A stretch of DNA of 35,867 bases from Candidatus Martarchaeota archaeon (lineage in GTDB: Archaea; Micrarchaeota; Micrarchaeia; Micrarchaeales; CABMGC01): positions 1-35,867 of the forward strand of contig JAMCSX010000017.1 of NCBI GenBank assembly GCA_023379055.1, read 5' to 3'. The notes under the pieces were generated by a model, which saw only the letters and a program-made list of their open reading frames with translations, was not told the origin of the DNA and searched no databases. Below are positions 1 to 8,599 of this stretch, piece after piece. Position 1 is the stretch's first letter; the number at the start of each line of letters is the position of its first letter. The position numbers and the translations under genes are program-made.

Positions 1-2
1 CC

Positions 3-71
3 TCTGCACCTCAAAAGGAGGCTGCAAGCAGGATCGTTGAATCAGGAACTACACTTGGCGTTTCACGATGA
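3..71 (+). pseudogene. tnpB: 3' end of a probable TnpB (IS200/IS605 family) ORF entering from outside the window
   Basis: Frame 3 reads SAPQKEAASRIVESGTTLGVSR* and stops at TGA 69-71, immediately inside the right-end-like element; a degenerate copy of the tail (IVAPGLG..LGVSR*) precedes the second element copy. Whether the gene is intact cannot be seen. Confidence 0.45.
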
Positions 72-127
72 CCAATCAAAAAGACACCATTGGAAGCCCA
101 CGCCGTTTACGGGTGGGAGGAAGTCAC
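60..127 (+). mobile_element. IS200/IS605-type right end / TnpB omegaRNA 3' scaffold-like element, copy 1
   Basis: GATGACCAATCAAAAAGACACCATTGGAAGC + hairpin CCCAC(G)CCG-TTTA-CGG-GTGGG + GAGGAAGTCAC; nearly identical flanks to copy 2 at 24770-24836 with a different but paired stem. Confidence 0.65.
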
Positions 128-133
128 TGCATT

Positions 134-775
134 ATGCAAGCGTTCAGGGTAATCGTTGACAACAGGGAGAGAAACCCAGGAATACTGGAACGCCTCTCGG
201 AAGCAGGCATATCCTTGGATTTCGCACAGCTGCCCGTAGGCGATTACATAGTCTCGGACAGGATATGTATTGAAAGGAAGACTGTGGAAGATTTTGAAAA
301 CTCCATAATAGACAACAGGCTGTTTGATCAGATGGAGAGGCTGAAGGCAAGCTTCGAGAAACCCATTCTTATAATAGAAGGCGAAGAAAGCCACCACAGG
401 CTCAATGGAAATGTGATAATTGGCGCGATACTGAAACTGTACGCAGATTACAATGTGCAGATGCTTCGTTCTGATGGACCTGCAGGGACAGCAGATATGC
501 TGTCAAGGTTTGCGCAGCGTGAGCAGGCCGGAGAGAAAAGATTGCCAAGGATCATGGGAATAAAGAAGGCATACAGTACGCGACAGTGGCAGATGCTTAT
601 ACTTGGCGCTGTTCCAGGCATAGGCCCAAGCCTCGCCAGCAGGCTTCTATTGCATTTCGGCACTGTAAGGAATGTGGCCAACGCAGACGTTGATAGCCTT
701 ACTGAGATTGACAAGATAGGAAGCAAGAAAGCGGAAAGAATATATGGTATACTCAATGCGGAGTTTGAAAGGTGA
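134..775 (+). CDS. XPF/ERCC4-type nuclease with C-terminal HhH domain (helicase-less)
   Basis: VGDYIVSDRICIERKTVEDFENSI (GDY..ERK..D nuclease motif) and helix-hairpin-helix region PGIGPSLASRLLLHFG. Start set to ATG 134 (MQAFRVIVDNRE) because the N-terminus of the 68-775 ORF is read-through of the right-end element. Confidence 0.9.
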   Translation: MQAFRVIVDNRERNPGILERLSEAGISLDFAQLPVGDYIVSDRICIERKTVEDFENSIIDNRLFDQMERLKASFEKPILIIEGEESHHRLNGNVIIGAILKLYADYNVQMLRSDGPAGTADMLSRFAQREQAGEKRLPRIMGIKKAYSTRQWQMLILGAVPGIGPSLASRLLLHFGTVRNVANADVDSLTEIDKIGSKKAERIYGILNAEFER

Positions 776-1416
776 AACGTGTGGGAATACTTGACAGGAT
801 ACTTGACGGAAGGTCTGAGAACCAAATCATGGAAAGCGGAAAAAGAATAATAAGGCATGCGTCTGCTGCAAACAAGATGCTTGTAAAGATAATAAGGGGA
901 TCGGATGACCTTGACGGGATCAGGGATATAGAGCAGCTTGCGGATAAGGAGGTGTTTGAAGCGGCAAGCGCGGTGACATCAGGGGCGATAGCGCCAAACC
1001 TCATTGATGACATGATACGCTTTCTGGATATGGAAGATGATATAATAGATACCATGTTTAATCTTGCAAGAGCCTTGGTGAGATCGCGTGGCAAGGACAG
1101 GACAACGGACAGGTACGTAAACGCGCGGCTTCTGGAGCTTACTGAACTTACAAACTCTGCACTAACGCTTCTGTATGAGATGCACAAGATAGAAAGGCTC
1201 TCTGACGCGAGAAAATACCGCATTAAGATAGAGGGAGTGGAACAGCGTGGTGACAGCATAAAGGACGCCATGCTCGATTATGCATATTCAAAGAAAATGG
1301 ACTTCAAGTCATTTTATTACATGCAAAATGTCGCATATCTTGCAGACAATATACTGGACAGATGCGAGGATACGGCAGACATGATAGTGAGCATAGAACG
1401 CTCCATACTAACATAG
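772..1416 (+). CDS. DUF47/PhoU-like phosphate transport regulator
   Basis: Helical DUF47-type sequence (KEVFEAASAVTSGAIAPNLIDDMIRFLDMEDDIIDTM) immediately upstream of a PiT transporter. Confidence 0.85.
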   Translation: MKRVGILDRILDGRSENQIMESGKRIIRHASAANKMLVKIIRGSDDLDGIRDIEQLADKEVFEAASAVTSGAIAPNLIDDMIRFLDMEDDIIDTMFNLARALVRSRGKDRTTDRYVNARLLELTELTNSALTLLYEMHKIERLSDARKYRIKIEGVEQRGDSIKDAMLDYAYSKKMDFKSFYYMQNVAYLADNILDRCEDTADMIVSIERSILT

Positions 1417-1423
1417 TGGTACG

Positions 1424-2359
1424 GTGTTTATAGAACTCATCTATCCGCTCCTGTTCATCCTTGTAGCCCTGATAGCAGGCAATAATCTATCAGCATGTAC
1501 CGGTGCCATAATATCGTCAAGAATAGTCAGTAGACGCTTTGGCATCTCGACCGCCATACTTGGGTATGTATCTGGATTCCTGATCGAAGGAGGAATGCTG
1601 AAGGCTGGCCTGCTTGCCCTAATGCCAGTACATACCGCCACGCTTGTGATAATCGCCCTGCTGGTCTCGCTTATTGTATTTGTGGTAGCGCATTTGGCAA
1701 GGGTTCCCATGTCGCTGTCAATGACACTTGCAATGGCAGTAGTAGGGATAGAGCTTGCGTACAGTGGATTCCTAAATCTGCAGTTCCTGTCTTACATTAT
1801 TATATTCTGGATACTCTCTGCCGTGCTGTCGGTAGTGTTCACGCTAGTAACCATGCGTGCATCGTACAGATTTCTGGCAAATTCAAAAATATGGCCCATG
1901 GTAAGGAGAATAAAGCTGCTTTTAATAATAATCTCATTCTTCACCGCGTTCGTTCTCGGAGCAAATACCATAGGTTTTCTTTTTGCAGCAACATTGGGCA
2001 TGCTTGACCAGGTATACGGAATCGTGACAGTGGTTGCTGCGGTAGTAGTAGGCAGCGTACTGCTCAGCAAAGGGGAGCTGAGAAGAATAGGAAATGAGAT
2101 ACTGCCGCTTAGATACGTTAATGCCCTGATAATACAGATGGTGTCGGTGCTTGTTGTACAGGCAGCGACAATGCTAAGCATACCGTCATCCAATACGCAG
2201 ACATTCACAGCGAGCTTGTATGGTGCTGGACTCAGCTATAGGACAAGAATGATACTCAAGAAGCCCATGTTTATCATAATACTGTCCTGGACTGCCACTG
2301 CGGCGATAAGCCTGGTGATGGGATATGCAGCAACCTTCACTATTTTTCATCCCTTATAG
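1424..2359 (+). CDS. PiT family inorganic phosphate transporter
   Basis: Multi-TM protein with PHO4-type motif (IAGNNLSACTGAIISSRIVSRRFGI) near the N-terminus; paired with DUF47. Confidence 0.85.
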   Translation: MFIELIYPLLFILVALIAGNNLSACTGAIISSRIVSRRFGISTAILGYVSGFLIEGGMLKAGLLALMPVHTATLVIIALLVSLIVFVVAHLARVPMSLSMTLAMAVVGIELAYSGFLNLQFLSYIIIFWILSAVLSVVFTLVTMRASYRFLANSKIWPMVRRIKLLLIIISFFTAFVLGANTIGFLFAATLGMLDQVYGIVTVVAAVVVGSVLLSKGELRRIGNEILPLRYVNALIIQMVSVLVVQAATMLSIPSSNTQTFTASLYGAGLSYRTRMILKKPMFIIILSWTATAAISLVMGYAATFTIFHPL

Positions 2360-2807
2360 CTGTAACAGCCACTGCGGAGCTCTTTGACAGGTCAACGCTT
2401 AATCCTATTTTCCTGGCAGTTATGTCAAATCCTGACAGAATTCTTCTTATAAGTGCCATGCTATCTGAGAAAATTACAAATCTCTTGCTGCTGGTTGCAG
2501 ATGCCAGCTTCATGGCATTTCCTATGTTCATGGTGCCTGCTATGAACAGCATTATCTCGATGGACAGAGATTCGGCATGCATCGATCCATCGTTACGTCG
2601 TATAATTGCGTTAAGATACGCAGGTATAAGCAGTTTATCGATGTTTTTTATATCGTCCAGTATTACTATGAAATTCGCGCCTTCGGATAGCCGACTTGCA
2701 CAGTCTATTATCTCTGATATGTCAGCGCCTGAAGATGACTTAAATGCAAAAAGCTTTTTGCTGAACCTCGGTAGCGCATAGCCGTAACCAGAAATGCCGC
2801 ATTTCAT
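2340..2807 (-). CDS. Cgi121-like KEOPS complex subunit
   Basis: SMHAESLSIEIMLFIAGTMNIGNAMKLASATSSKRFVIFSD resembles the Cgi121/TPRKB core (E-[IL]-LLY-x-AGTRQI..A...G); convergent with the PiT gene. Confidence 0.65.
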   Translation of the reverse strand: MKCGISGYGYALPRFSKKLFAFKSSSGADISEIIDCASRLSEGANFIVILDDIKNIDKLLIPAYLNAIIRRNDGSMHAESLSIEIMLFIAGTMNIGNAMKLASATSSKRFVIFSDSMALIRRILSGFDITARKIGLSVDLSKSSAVAVTAIRDEK

Positions 2808-2934
2808 AGTTTATTATTAACAACATGCATTTTATACTTTGTTGCTGACGGCACGCGCAATGCGCAGTGCACCAATACGTTTAAAATCCTTTATTGTGAG
2901 AATTATAGCGGATGTTTATACCCCCAGTGATATT

Positions 2935-3327
2935 ATGAGCCAGTTTGGATCGCAATTCCATGGAAAATCAAGCACAAAACTTAAAGGAAACGGTAAGGTA
3001 AGGCTGAAGAACGCGGATAAGAAGAGACATGAGATGGGCGGGTACTTCGCTGCAACAAAGCTCGGAGAGCAGAACAAGTTGAATAGGATAAGAATACGCG
3101 GAGGAAACGAGAGAGACAAGATGCAATATGCCGCATATGCAAACCTCCTTTCAGGAAAGACTTACAAGAAGACTAAGATAAAGGCGATACTCGAATCCAA
3201 AGACAACCGGAACTTCGCAAGGCTTAACATAATAACGAAGGGCACTATCATAGATACCGAGGACGGCAAGGCAATGGTTACAAACAGGCCGGGAAAGGAG
3301 GGCTTCATAAACGCAATAAAGCTCTAG
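2935..3327 (+). CDS. rps8e: 30S ribosomal protein S8e
   Basis: MSQFGSQFHGKSSTKLKGNGKVRLKNADKKRHEMGGYFAATKLGE; S8e family. Start trimmed to ATG 2935. Confidence 0.9.
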   Translation: MSQFGSQFHGKSSTKLKGNGKVRLKNADKKRHEMGGYFAATKLGEQNKLNRIRIRGGNERDKMQYAAYANLLSGKTYKKTKIKAILESKDNRNFARLNIITKGTIIDTEDGKAMVTNRPGKEGFINAIKL

Positions 3328-3336
3328 TGATGCCAT

Positions 3337-3711
3337 ATGCCTACAAGGGTATACGAATGCGACAGCAAGGAGTCTGAGGCTCTGAAGAAGATTATGTCAT
3401 ACGACCCTTACCTTGACAAGAGCAAGAGTAATGCGGATCTTGCGAAGCTGAATGAGGATCCTGACGCGAATATAATATTCGCAAGGCAAGATTACTGGAT
3501 AAAGGATGGCATGGCGTTGGGGCTTGACAGGAACAAGGTATACCTGATAATAAGCGCGGTAGACGACTTCCTCAATAAGGCGGAACAGAAGCTGAAGAAA
3601 GACGTGCCCGATATAAAAAGGGCAGAGCCAGAGTCCGAATCGAAGATAGTGGGAGAGATTGAAAGGGAGAGGAAAGAGAGTGAAAGTGGCCTTGGAATGA
3701 TCTTTGGGTAA
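3337..3711 (+). CDS. conserved hypothetical protein
   Basis: ORF tightly packed between S8e and argF; charged C-terminal tail ending GLGMIFG. No family recognised; not SRP19-like. Confidence 0.7.
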   Translation: MPTRVYECDSKESEALKKIMSYDPYLDKSKSNADLAKLNEDPDANIIFARQDYWIKDGMALGLDRNKVYLIISAVDDFLNKAEQKLKKDVPDIKRAEPESESKIVGEIERERKESESGLGMIFG

Positions 3712-3715
3712 TTGA

Positions 3716-4618
3716 TTGAATTTTTTGCACTCTGATGATCTGTCAAGGGAGCAAATAAATGAAATATTTGAAATGTCTGACAAGCTGAAGGGCATGAATA
3801 AGAGGCCCCTGAAGAAGTCCTCGCCGATACTTGCACTCCTTTTTGAGAAATCTTCTACACGCACAAGGATATCATTCGAATCTGCAATGATCCAACTTGG
3901 AGGGAGCCCCATATACATAGATTCAAGGACATCACAGATGTCAAGGGGAGAGAGCCTTGGTGACACCGCAAAGGTACTGAGCGGATACGTGGACATCATA
4001 GCCGCAAGGATGTATAGCCAACAGGATATAGAAGAGCTTGCAAGGCATGCGGAGATTCCGGTAATAAACGCGCTTACTGACCTGGAGCACCCATGCCAGG
4101 CCCTGAGCGACATGTATACAATACGTAACGAATTCGTTAAGGTAGAGGGATTGCGCATTGCATTCCTGGGAGACATAGCGGCAAACACGGCAAATTCACT
4201 TATGGTAACTGCTTCAAAACTAGGCGCTGGCATATCGCTTGTCGGGCCGAAGGGATACATGCCAGACGAGAGGTATGTGAAATTAGCAAAGAAATATGCC
4301 AATGTGGAAGTAACAAGCAGCGTTAAGGAGGGCCTGGCGGACTGCGATGTGATATATACGGATACGTTTGTGAGCATGGGACAGGAGGAAATTGCAAAGG
4401 AAAGGAAGGCGCTCTTTTCAGGATATCAGCTTAATGCAGAGGCTCTCAGATATGCAAAAAAAGGTGCAAAGGTAATGCACTGCCTCCCAGCACACCGAGG
4501 AGAGGAGATTACCGCAGATGTGATTGATGGTGGAAGCAGCATGGTATGGGAGCAGGCAAAGAACAAGATGGCGGTCGAGAAGGCTATATTATTATATTTA
4601 TTGAATGCAAAAAGCTAA
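3716..4618 (+). CDS. argF: ornithine carbamoyltransferase
   Basis: STRTR, HPCQALSD and MHCLPAHRGEE motifs (MHCLPA is the OTCase rather than ATCase form). Confidence 0.9.
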   Translation: MNFLHSDDLSREQINEIFEMSDKLKGMNKRPLKKSSPILALLFEKSSTRTRISFESAMIQLGGSPIYIDSRTSQMSRGESLGDTAKVLSGYVDIIAARMYSQQDIEELARHAEIPVINALTDLEHPCQALSDMYTIRNEFVKVEGLRIAFLGDIAANTANSLMVTASKLGAGISLVGPKGYMPDERYVKLAKKYANVEVTSSVKEGLADCDVIYTDTFVSMGQEEIAKERKALFSGYQLNAEALRYAKKGAKVMHCLPAHRGEEITADVIDGGSSMVWEQAKNKMAVEKAILLYLLNAKS

Positions 4619-4629
4619 TGGTGTATTGA

Positions 4630-5313
4630 ATGAATACAATCTGTGTTTCCCTTGGAGGAAGCATGGTATCGAGGAAGACTGGCGTGAACGTTTCCTACAT
4701 AAGGAGGCTTGCAAAGCTCCTGAAAAAGCATGTGAACAAGCACAGGTTCATAATAACTGTTGGGGGAGGCTATGCCTCCAGGCTGTATATCAACTCGTCA
4801 AGGCAGATACTCACAAACGAGGCAGTGCTTGATGAGATAGCCATTGCCATAACAAGAATAAACGCGCTCATAGTGAAGGACCTGTTTTCTGACATGGATG
4901 TATATCCGAACGTTGTAACCGACCTAAATGAATTGAGAATGGCGCACAAAAGTAGTGGAATAGTATTCCTGGGCGGCCTGCTTCCTGGAATATCCACAGA
5001 TGCTGTCGCAACGCTTACATGCGAGGTGTCCGGAAGCAAGACGCTGATAAATATAAGCGAGGACTCTTATATCTATGATAGGCCGCCTACAGACAAAAGT
5101 GCAAGAAGACTCGAGTCGGTAAGCCATGACAGGCTGATAGAGGTGGCTGCAATAAGGGACAGCAGGGTTGCAGGATCAAATTTCGTGTTCGACCTAGTGG
5201 CTGCAAAGCTTGCGAAGAGGGGAAACATCGAGGTGCGGTTCGTGAACGACGATATGGAGCAGCTTGAACTGGCGCTCAGCGACAAGAAGTACAAAGGCAC
5301 GGTAGTAAAGTAA
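4630..5313 (+). CDS. pyrH: UMP kinase (archaeal type)
   Basis: Amino-acid kinase fold: VSLGGSMVS, ITVGGGYASRLY, NISEDSYIYDRPPTDKSARRLESVSHDRL. Confidence 0.9.
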   Translation: MNTICVSLGGSMVSRKTGVNVSYIRRLAKLLKKHVNKHRFIITVGGGYASRLYINSSRQILTNEAVLDEIAIAITRINALIVKDLFSDMDVYPNVVTDLNELRMAHKSSGIVFLGGLLPGISTDAVATLTCEVSGSKTLINISEDSYIYDRPPTDKSARRLESVSHDRLIEVAAIRDSRVAGSNFVFDLVAAKLAKRGNIEVRFVNDDMEQLELALSDKKYKGTVVK

Positions 5314-5320
5314 AGGTATT

Positions 5321-5400
5321 GATCACTAACCGGCAGCAACGGAGCTTAGGGAAACCTGAAGACCTGCTCGGCAGGAAGTAGTGGATGACACGCACTTTCT
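5321..5400. ncRNA. candidate structured RNA between pyrH and sdhA
   Basis: Hand folding: closing helix 5322-5328/5379-5386 (one bulge), TTAGG-GAAA-CCTGA tetraloop hairpin, CCTGC-TCG-GCAGG hairpin; no ORF; ends before a TTTTAAATTT promoter-like box of sdhA. Confidence 0.25.
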
Positions 5401-5437
5401 GCTCACTCTTTTAAATTTGTAAGTAGAGATATGGCCA

Positions 5438-7174
5438 ATGGAACTGCTGGATTATGACATGGTGGTTTTGGGAAGCGGCATAGCAGGCCTTACTGCAGCA
5501 ATTCATGCAAGCAGGGAATCGGGGCATCGGCTAAGCATTGCAGTAGTATCAAAACTGCACATTATGAGGAGCCACTCGGTAGCTGCAGAGGGAGGCATAT
5601 CTGGCGTACTCTATTCGGGACTTGACAATGACAACGAAAAACTTCATGCGTATGATACAATAAAGGGATCGGATTATCTTGCAGACCAGGACGCAGTAGA
5701 GGTGCTTGTGAAGGGAGCGCCTGATGAGATAAAATTCTTTGATCACATAGGCGTGCCATGGAGCAGGAGGGATGACGGAAGGATATCACAGAGGGCATTC
5801 GGGGGAATGAGTGTACCGCGCACGGCGTTTGCAGCAGACAAAACAGGCTTCTTTATGATGAGGGCGCTTTATGACGAATTGCTTAGATACAAAAATGTGG
5901 ACGTGTTCAACGAGCACTTCGCCACAGAATTCATAATGGACGGAAAGAGAATATCCGGATTTGTTGCATTAGACATGCAGAGTGGAGAAGTAAAAGTGTT
6001 CAAGTCAGGGTCAGTAATAATAGCAACTGGCGGATTCTCGAGAATATACGGATTTACCACAAACTCGTACTCCAATACTGGAGATGGTACCGCTATGGCT
6101 TACAGAGCGGGCATGCCTCTTAAAGATATGGAATTTGTCCAATTTCACCCCACCGCACTCATACCAAGCGGCATACTGATAACAGAGGCAGCGCGGGGCG
6201 AAGGTGCATACTTAAGGAACAAAAACGGAGAGCGGTTTATGAAGAGATATGCAGAAAGCAAGATGGAATTGGCACCAAGAGATATTGTCTCCAGGTCAAT
6301 AATAAGCGAAATAAGGGCGGGCAGGGGATTTGAGGACAAGGGCACGGGGATGGGTTATATCCATCTGGATCTCATGCATCTTGACAGCAAAAAGATAGAT
6401 GAGAGGCTGCCAATGATAAAGGAGATGACAATAAAGATGCTTAATATAGATCCAAGCGTAGAGTCAATTCCGGTAAGGCCTGCGGCACACTTTACAATGG
6501 GAGGCATAGATACGGATATAAAAGGCAGGATAGGCTCAGGAAAAAGCGTGTTCAGCGGAGTCTGGGCTGCGGGAGAGTGTGCATGTGTAAGCGTGCATGG
6601 CGCAAACAGGCTTGGAAGCAACTCGCTAAGCCAATGCTCAGTATGGGGCAGGTCAACTGGCATTGAAGCTGCGCGCACTGCAGGAAACAGACGCACCAAA
6701 AAGACAAGAAAGTTCCTGAATGCGGCCGAGAAGGAGGAGAAGAAAATATATGATATGCTGGAGAAGGAAGGTAACTTGAATCCATATGAGCTAAGGGATT
6801 CATTGCATGACATAATGAACTCTGAGCTATATGTATACAGGAGCATTAAAGGCATGAAAAATGCAAAGAAAAGGATATCGTCATTGCTTAAAGAATTTCC
6901 TGATATATATGTAGCTGACAAGGGTAGAGTCTATAATACAAATCTAAGGGATGTACTTGAGATAAAGAATATGCTAGACCTTTCAGCCATAGCGGTAGAG
7001 TCTGCATTAAGGAGGCATGAGAGCAGGGGTGCACATGTTGTAGCGGAATATCCGAAAAGGGATGATAAGAAGTGGCTGAAGCACACGATTATATCGAAGT
7101 CTCTGGGCGGCATGAGGATAGCTTATGCTCCGGTAAAGCTGACAAAGTGGCAGCCAGAAGAGAGAAAATATTAG
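5438..7174 (+). CDS. sdhA: succinate dehydrogenase/fumarate reductase flavoprotein subunit
   Basis: VLGSGIAGLTAAIHAS FAD-binding motif, RSHSVAAEGGISG flavin-His region, ERFMKRYAESKMELAPRDIVSRSI, HFTMGGIDTD, GECACVSVHGANRLGSNSL. Confidence 0.95.
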   Translation: MELLDYDMVVLGSGIAGLTAAIHASRESGHRLSIAVVSKLHIMRSHSVAAEGGISGVLYSGLDNDNEKLHAYDTIKGSDYLADQDAVEVLVKGAPDEIKFFDHIGVPWSRRDDGRISQRAFGGMSVPRTAFAADKTGFFMMRALYDELLRYKNVDVFNEHFATEFIMDGKRISGFVALDMQSGEVKVFKSGSVIIATGGFSRIYGFTTNSYSNTGDGTAMAYRAGMPLKDMEFVQFHPTALIPSGILITEAARGEGAYLRNKNGERFMKRYAESKMELAPRDIVSRSIISEIRAGRGFEDKGTGMGYIHLDLMHLDSKKIDERLPMIKEMTIKMLNIDPSVESIPVRPAAHFTMGGIDTDIKGRIGSGKSVFSGVWAAGECACVSVHGANRLGSNSLSQCSVWGRSTGIEAARTAGNRRTKKTRKFLNAAEKEEKKIYDMLEKEGNLNPYELRDSLHDIMNSELYVYRSIKGMKNAKKRISSLLKEFPDIYVADKGRVYNTNLRDVLEIKNMLDLSAIAVESALRRHESRGAHVVAEYPKRDDKKWLKHTIISKSLGGMRIAYAPVKLTKWQPEERKY

Positions 7175-7182
7175 GCGGCATT

Positions 7183-7602
7183 ATGGAAACTGAAAATTCT
7201 TACGATGTGCGCGGAAGGCAGTCAGGCATATTCAGGCTGTATGGATTTGACAATGAAGGGCTGGTGCACATGATATTCTACAGGATCGCGGTGTTTGCTG
7301 CGCTTCTTCTTGCCGCAGCAATAATAATTGGCTTTGCATTTGATGGCCAGCCATTTACGCCTTACTCCAAGGTGCTTGTCCTGATTGTCTGGATACTCTT
7401 CACTCCTCAGCTTTTTGAGACAGGAAAAGCCATGTCAATAATCGCAACCAGAGGCATAGTATTCGGCAGGTTGAACGAGTCGTTCCTCAAGTATGGAGTA
7501 AAGATGAAGGGCATGTACAAGATTTACAGATCCGTACCATACATTATACTTATGATGTGGGCGGCGGGATTTGTGGGAATATGGTATCTGTGGTTTGTAT
7601 GA
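7183..7602 (+). CDS. small multi-TM membrane protein, putative SDH/FRD membrane anchor
   Basis: METENSYDVRGRQSG..., about 3 hydrophobic segments; lies between sdhA and sdhB and overlaps the sdhB start (ATGA). The longer 7072 ORF start overlaps sdhA. Confidence 0.7.
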   Translation: METENSYDVRGRQSGIFRLYGFDNEGLVHMIFYRIAVFAALLLAAAIIIGFAFDGQPFTPYSKVLVLIVWILFTPQLFETGKAMSIIATRGIVFGRLNESFLKYGVKMKGMYKIYRSVPYIILMMWAAGFVGIWYLWFV

Positions 7603-8591
7603 AAGCGTCTAGATATGACATATTCATGTACGGAAGCATAATTGGGGTGCCTGTGCTGCTTATACTCATAACAATAGGGTTATACCTGGGAGGCGGTTAC
7701 GCATATACAGTCACGGTACTTGCCGCACTTCTTGTCCTGACACTTGTCGTATTTGCAGCCACAGGAATAAAAGAGATATACATACACAGAACCTACCCCG
7801 GAAGCAGGAAGGTATTTGGTAGGGGCACGGATGAGCATGCAAGTACGAAGCCGAAGGTCAGAAAAGGGGAGGAAGTAGACATTGTTCTGGATAGGTTTAA
7901 CAATGAAACCTCGAAGATGGACACAAAAACATACAAGTTTTATGCAGATAGGCTTACCACGGTGCTTGGGGCAATACTCGATATAAAAGCATACCAGGAT
8001 AATACTGTCTCGATTAGATGCAACTGCAGAATGGGGATATGCGGCTCGTGCGGCGTGGTGGTAAACGGGAAGCCCAGACTTGCCTGTGAAACAAACCTCC
8101 TGAATGCTGTCGAGAACAGGAGAGTCAGGGTATCACCGATGCTTGGCCACCCATTACTTAAGGACATGGCCAACAACTTTGAGGATTTCTTTGAGAAACA
8201 CAGGTCAGTGGAGCCTTTCTTATACCGGGAGGATGAACGTGAACGGGAGTCGGCCAGACATGAGTATGGACAGGGTTCCGAAGATCTTAGCAGGTTCCTT
8301 CCGTATTCTTATTGCATAATGTGCGGACTCTGCCTCGATGCATGCCCGGTAGTTAACTCTAACCCCAACTTTGCAGGCCCACAGGCCCTTTCCCAGGTGT
8401 GGAGGTATTACGCCGACTCGCGCGACCAGAAGGGAAAGAAGAGACTTTTTGATGTCGACACTGAAGAAGGCGCATGGGGATGCGAATTTTCTGGCTCGTG
8501 CTCAAAGGCGTGCCCAAAGGGGGTAGGCCCAGCATCAGCAATACAGATGATGAAAGGCGAGCTTATGAAGCGCATTTTTGAGGATAAATAG
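7599..8591 (+). CDS. sdhB: succinate dehydrogenase/fumarate reductase iron-sulfur subunit with N-terminal two-TM extension
   Basis: RCNCRMGICGSCGVVVNGKPRLAC (2Fe-2S), CIMCGLCLDACPV and CEFSGSCSKACPKG clusters; N-terminal ~60 aa has two hydrophobic helices. Confidence 0.93.
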   Translation: MKASRYDIFMYGSIIGVPVLLILITIGLYLGGGYAYTVTVLAALLVLTLVVFAATGIKEIYIHRTYPGSRKVFGRGTDEHASTKPKVRKGEEVDIVLDRFNNETSKMDTKTYKFYADRLTTVLGAILDIKAYQDNTVSIRCNCRMGICGSCGVVVNGKPRLACETNLLNAVENRRVRVSPMLGHPLLKDMANNFEDFFEKHRSVEPFLYREDERERESARHEYGQGSEDLSRFLPYSYCIMCGLCLDACPVVNSNPNFAGPQALSQVWRYYADSRDQKGKKRLFDVDTEEGAWGCEFSGSCSKACPKGVGPASAIQMMKGELMKRIFEDK

Positions 8592-8599
8592 GTGTAACT

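Noticed and set aside
68-133. N-terminal 22 aa of the XPF-like ORF (MTNQKDTIGSPRRLRVGGSHCI)
   Set aside because: This stretch is the transposon right-end element; the same nucleotides appear in another frame before gatD, so it is not genuine protein N-terminus.
3397-4377. 326-aa minus-strand ORF
   Set aside because: Antisense to a clear ornithine carbamoyltransferase; composition looks like a shadow frame of a coding gene.
6355-6921. 188-aa minus-strand ORF
   Set aside because: Antisense to sdhA; no recognisable domain.
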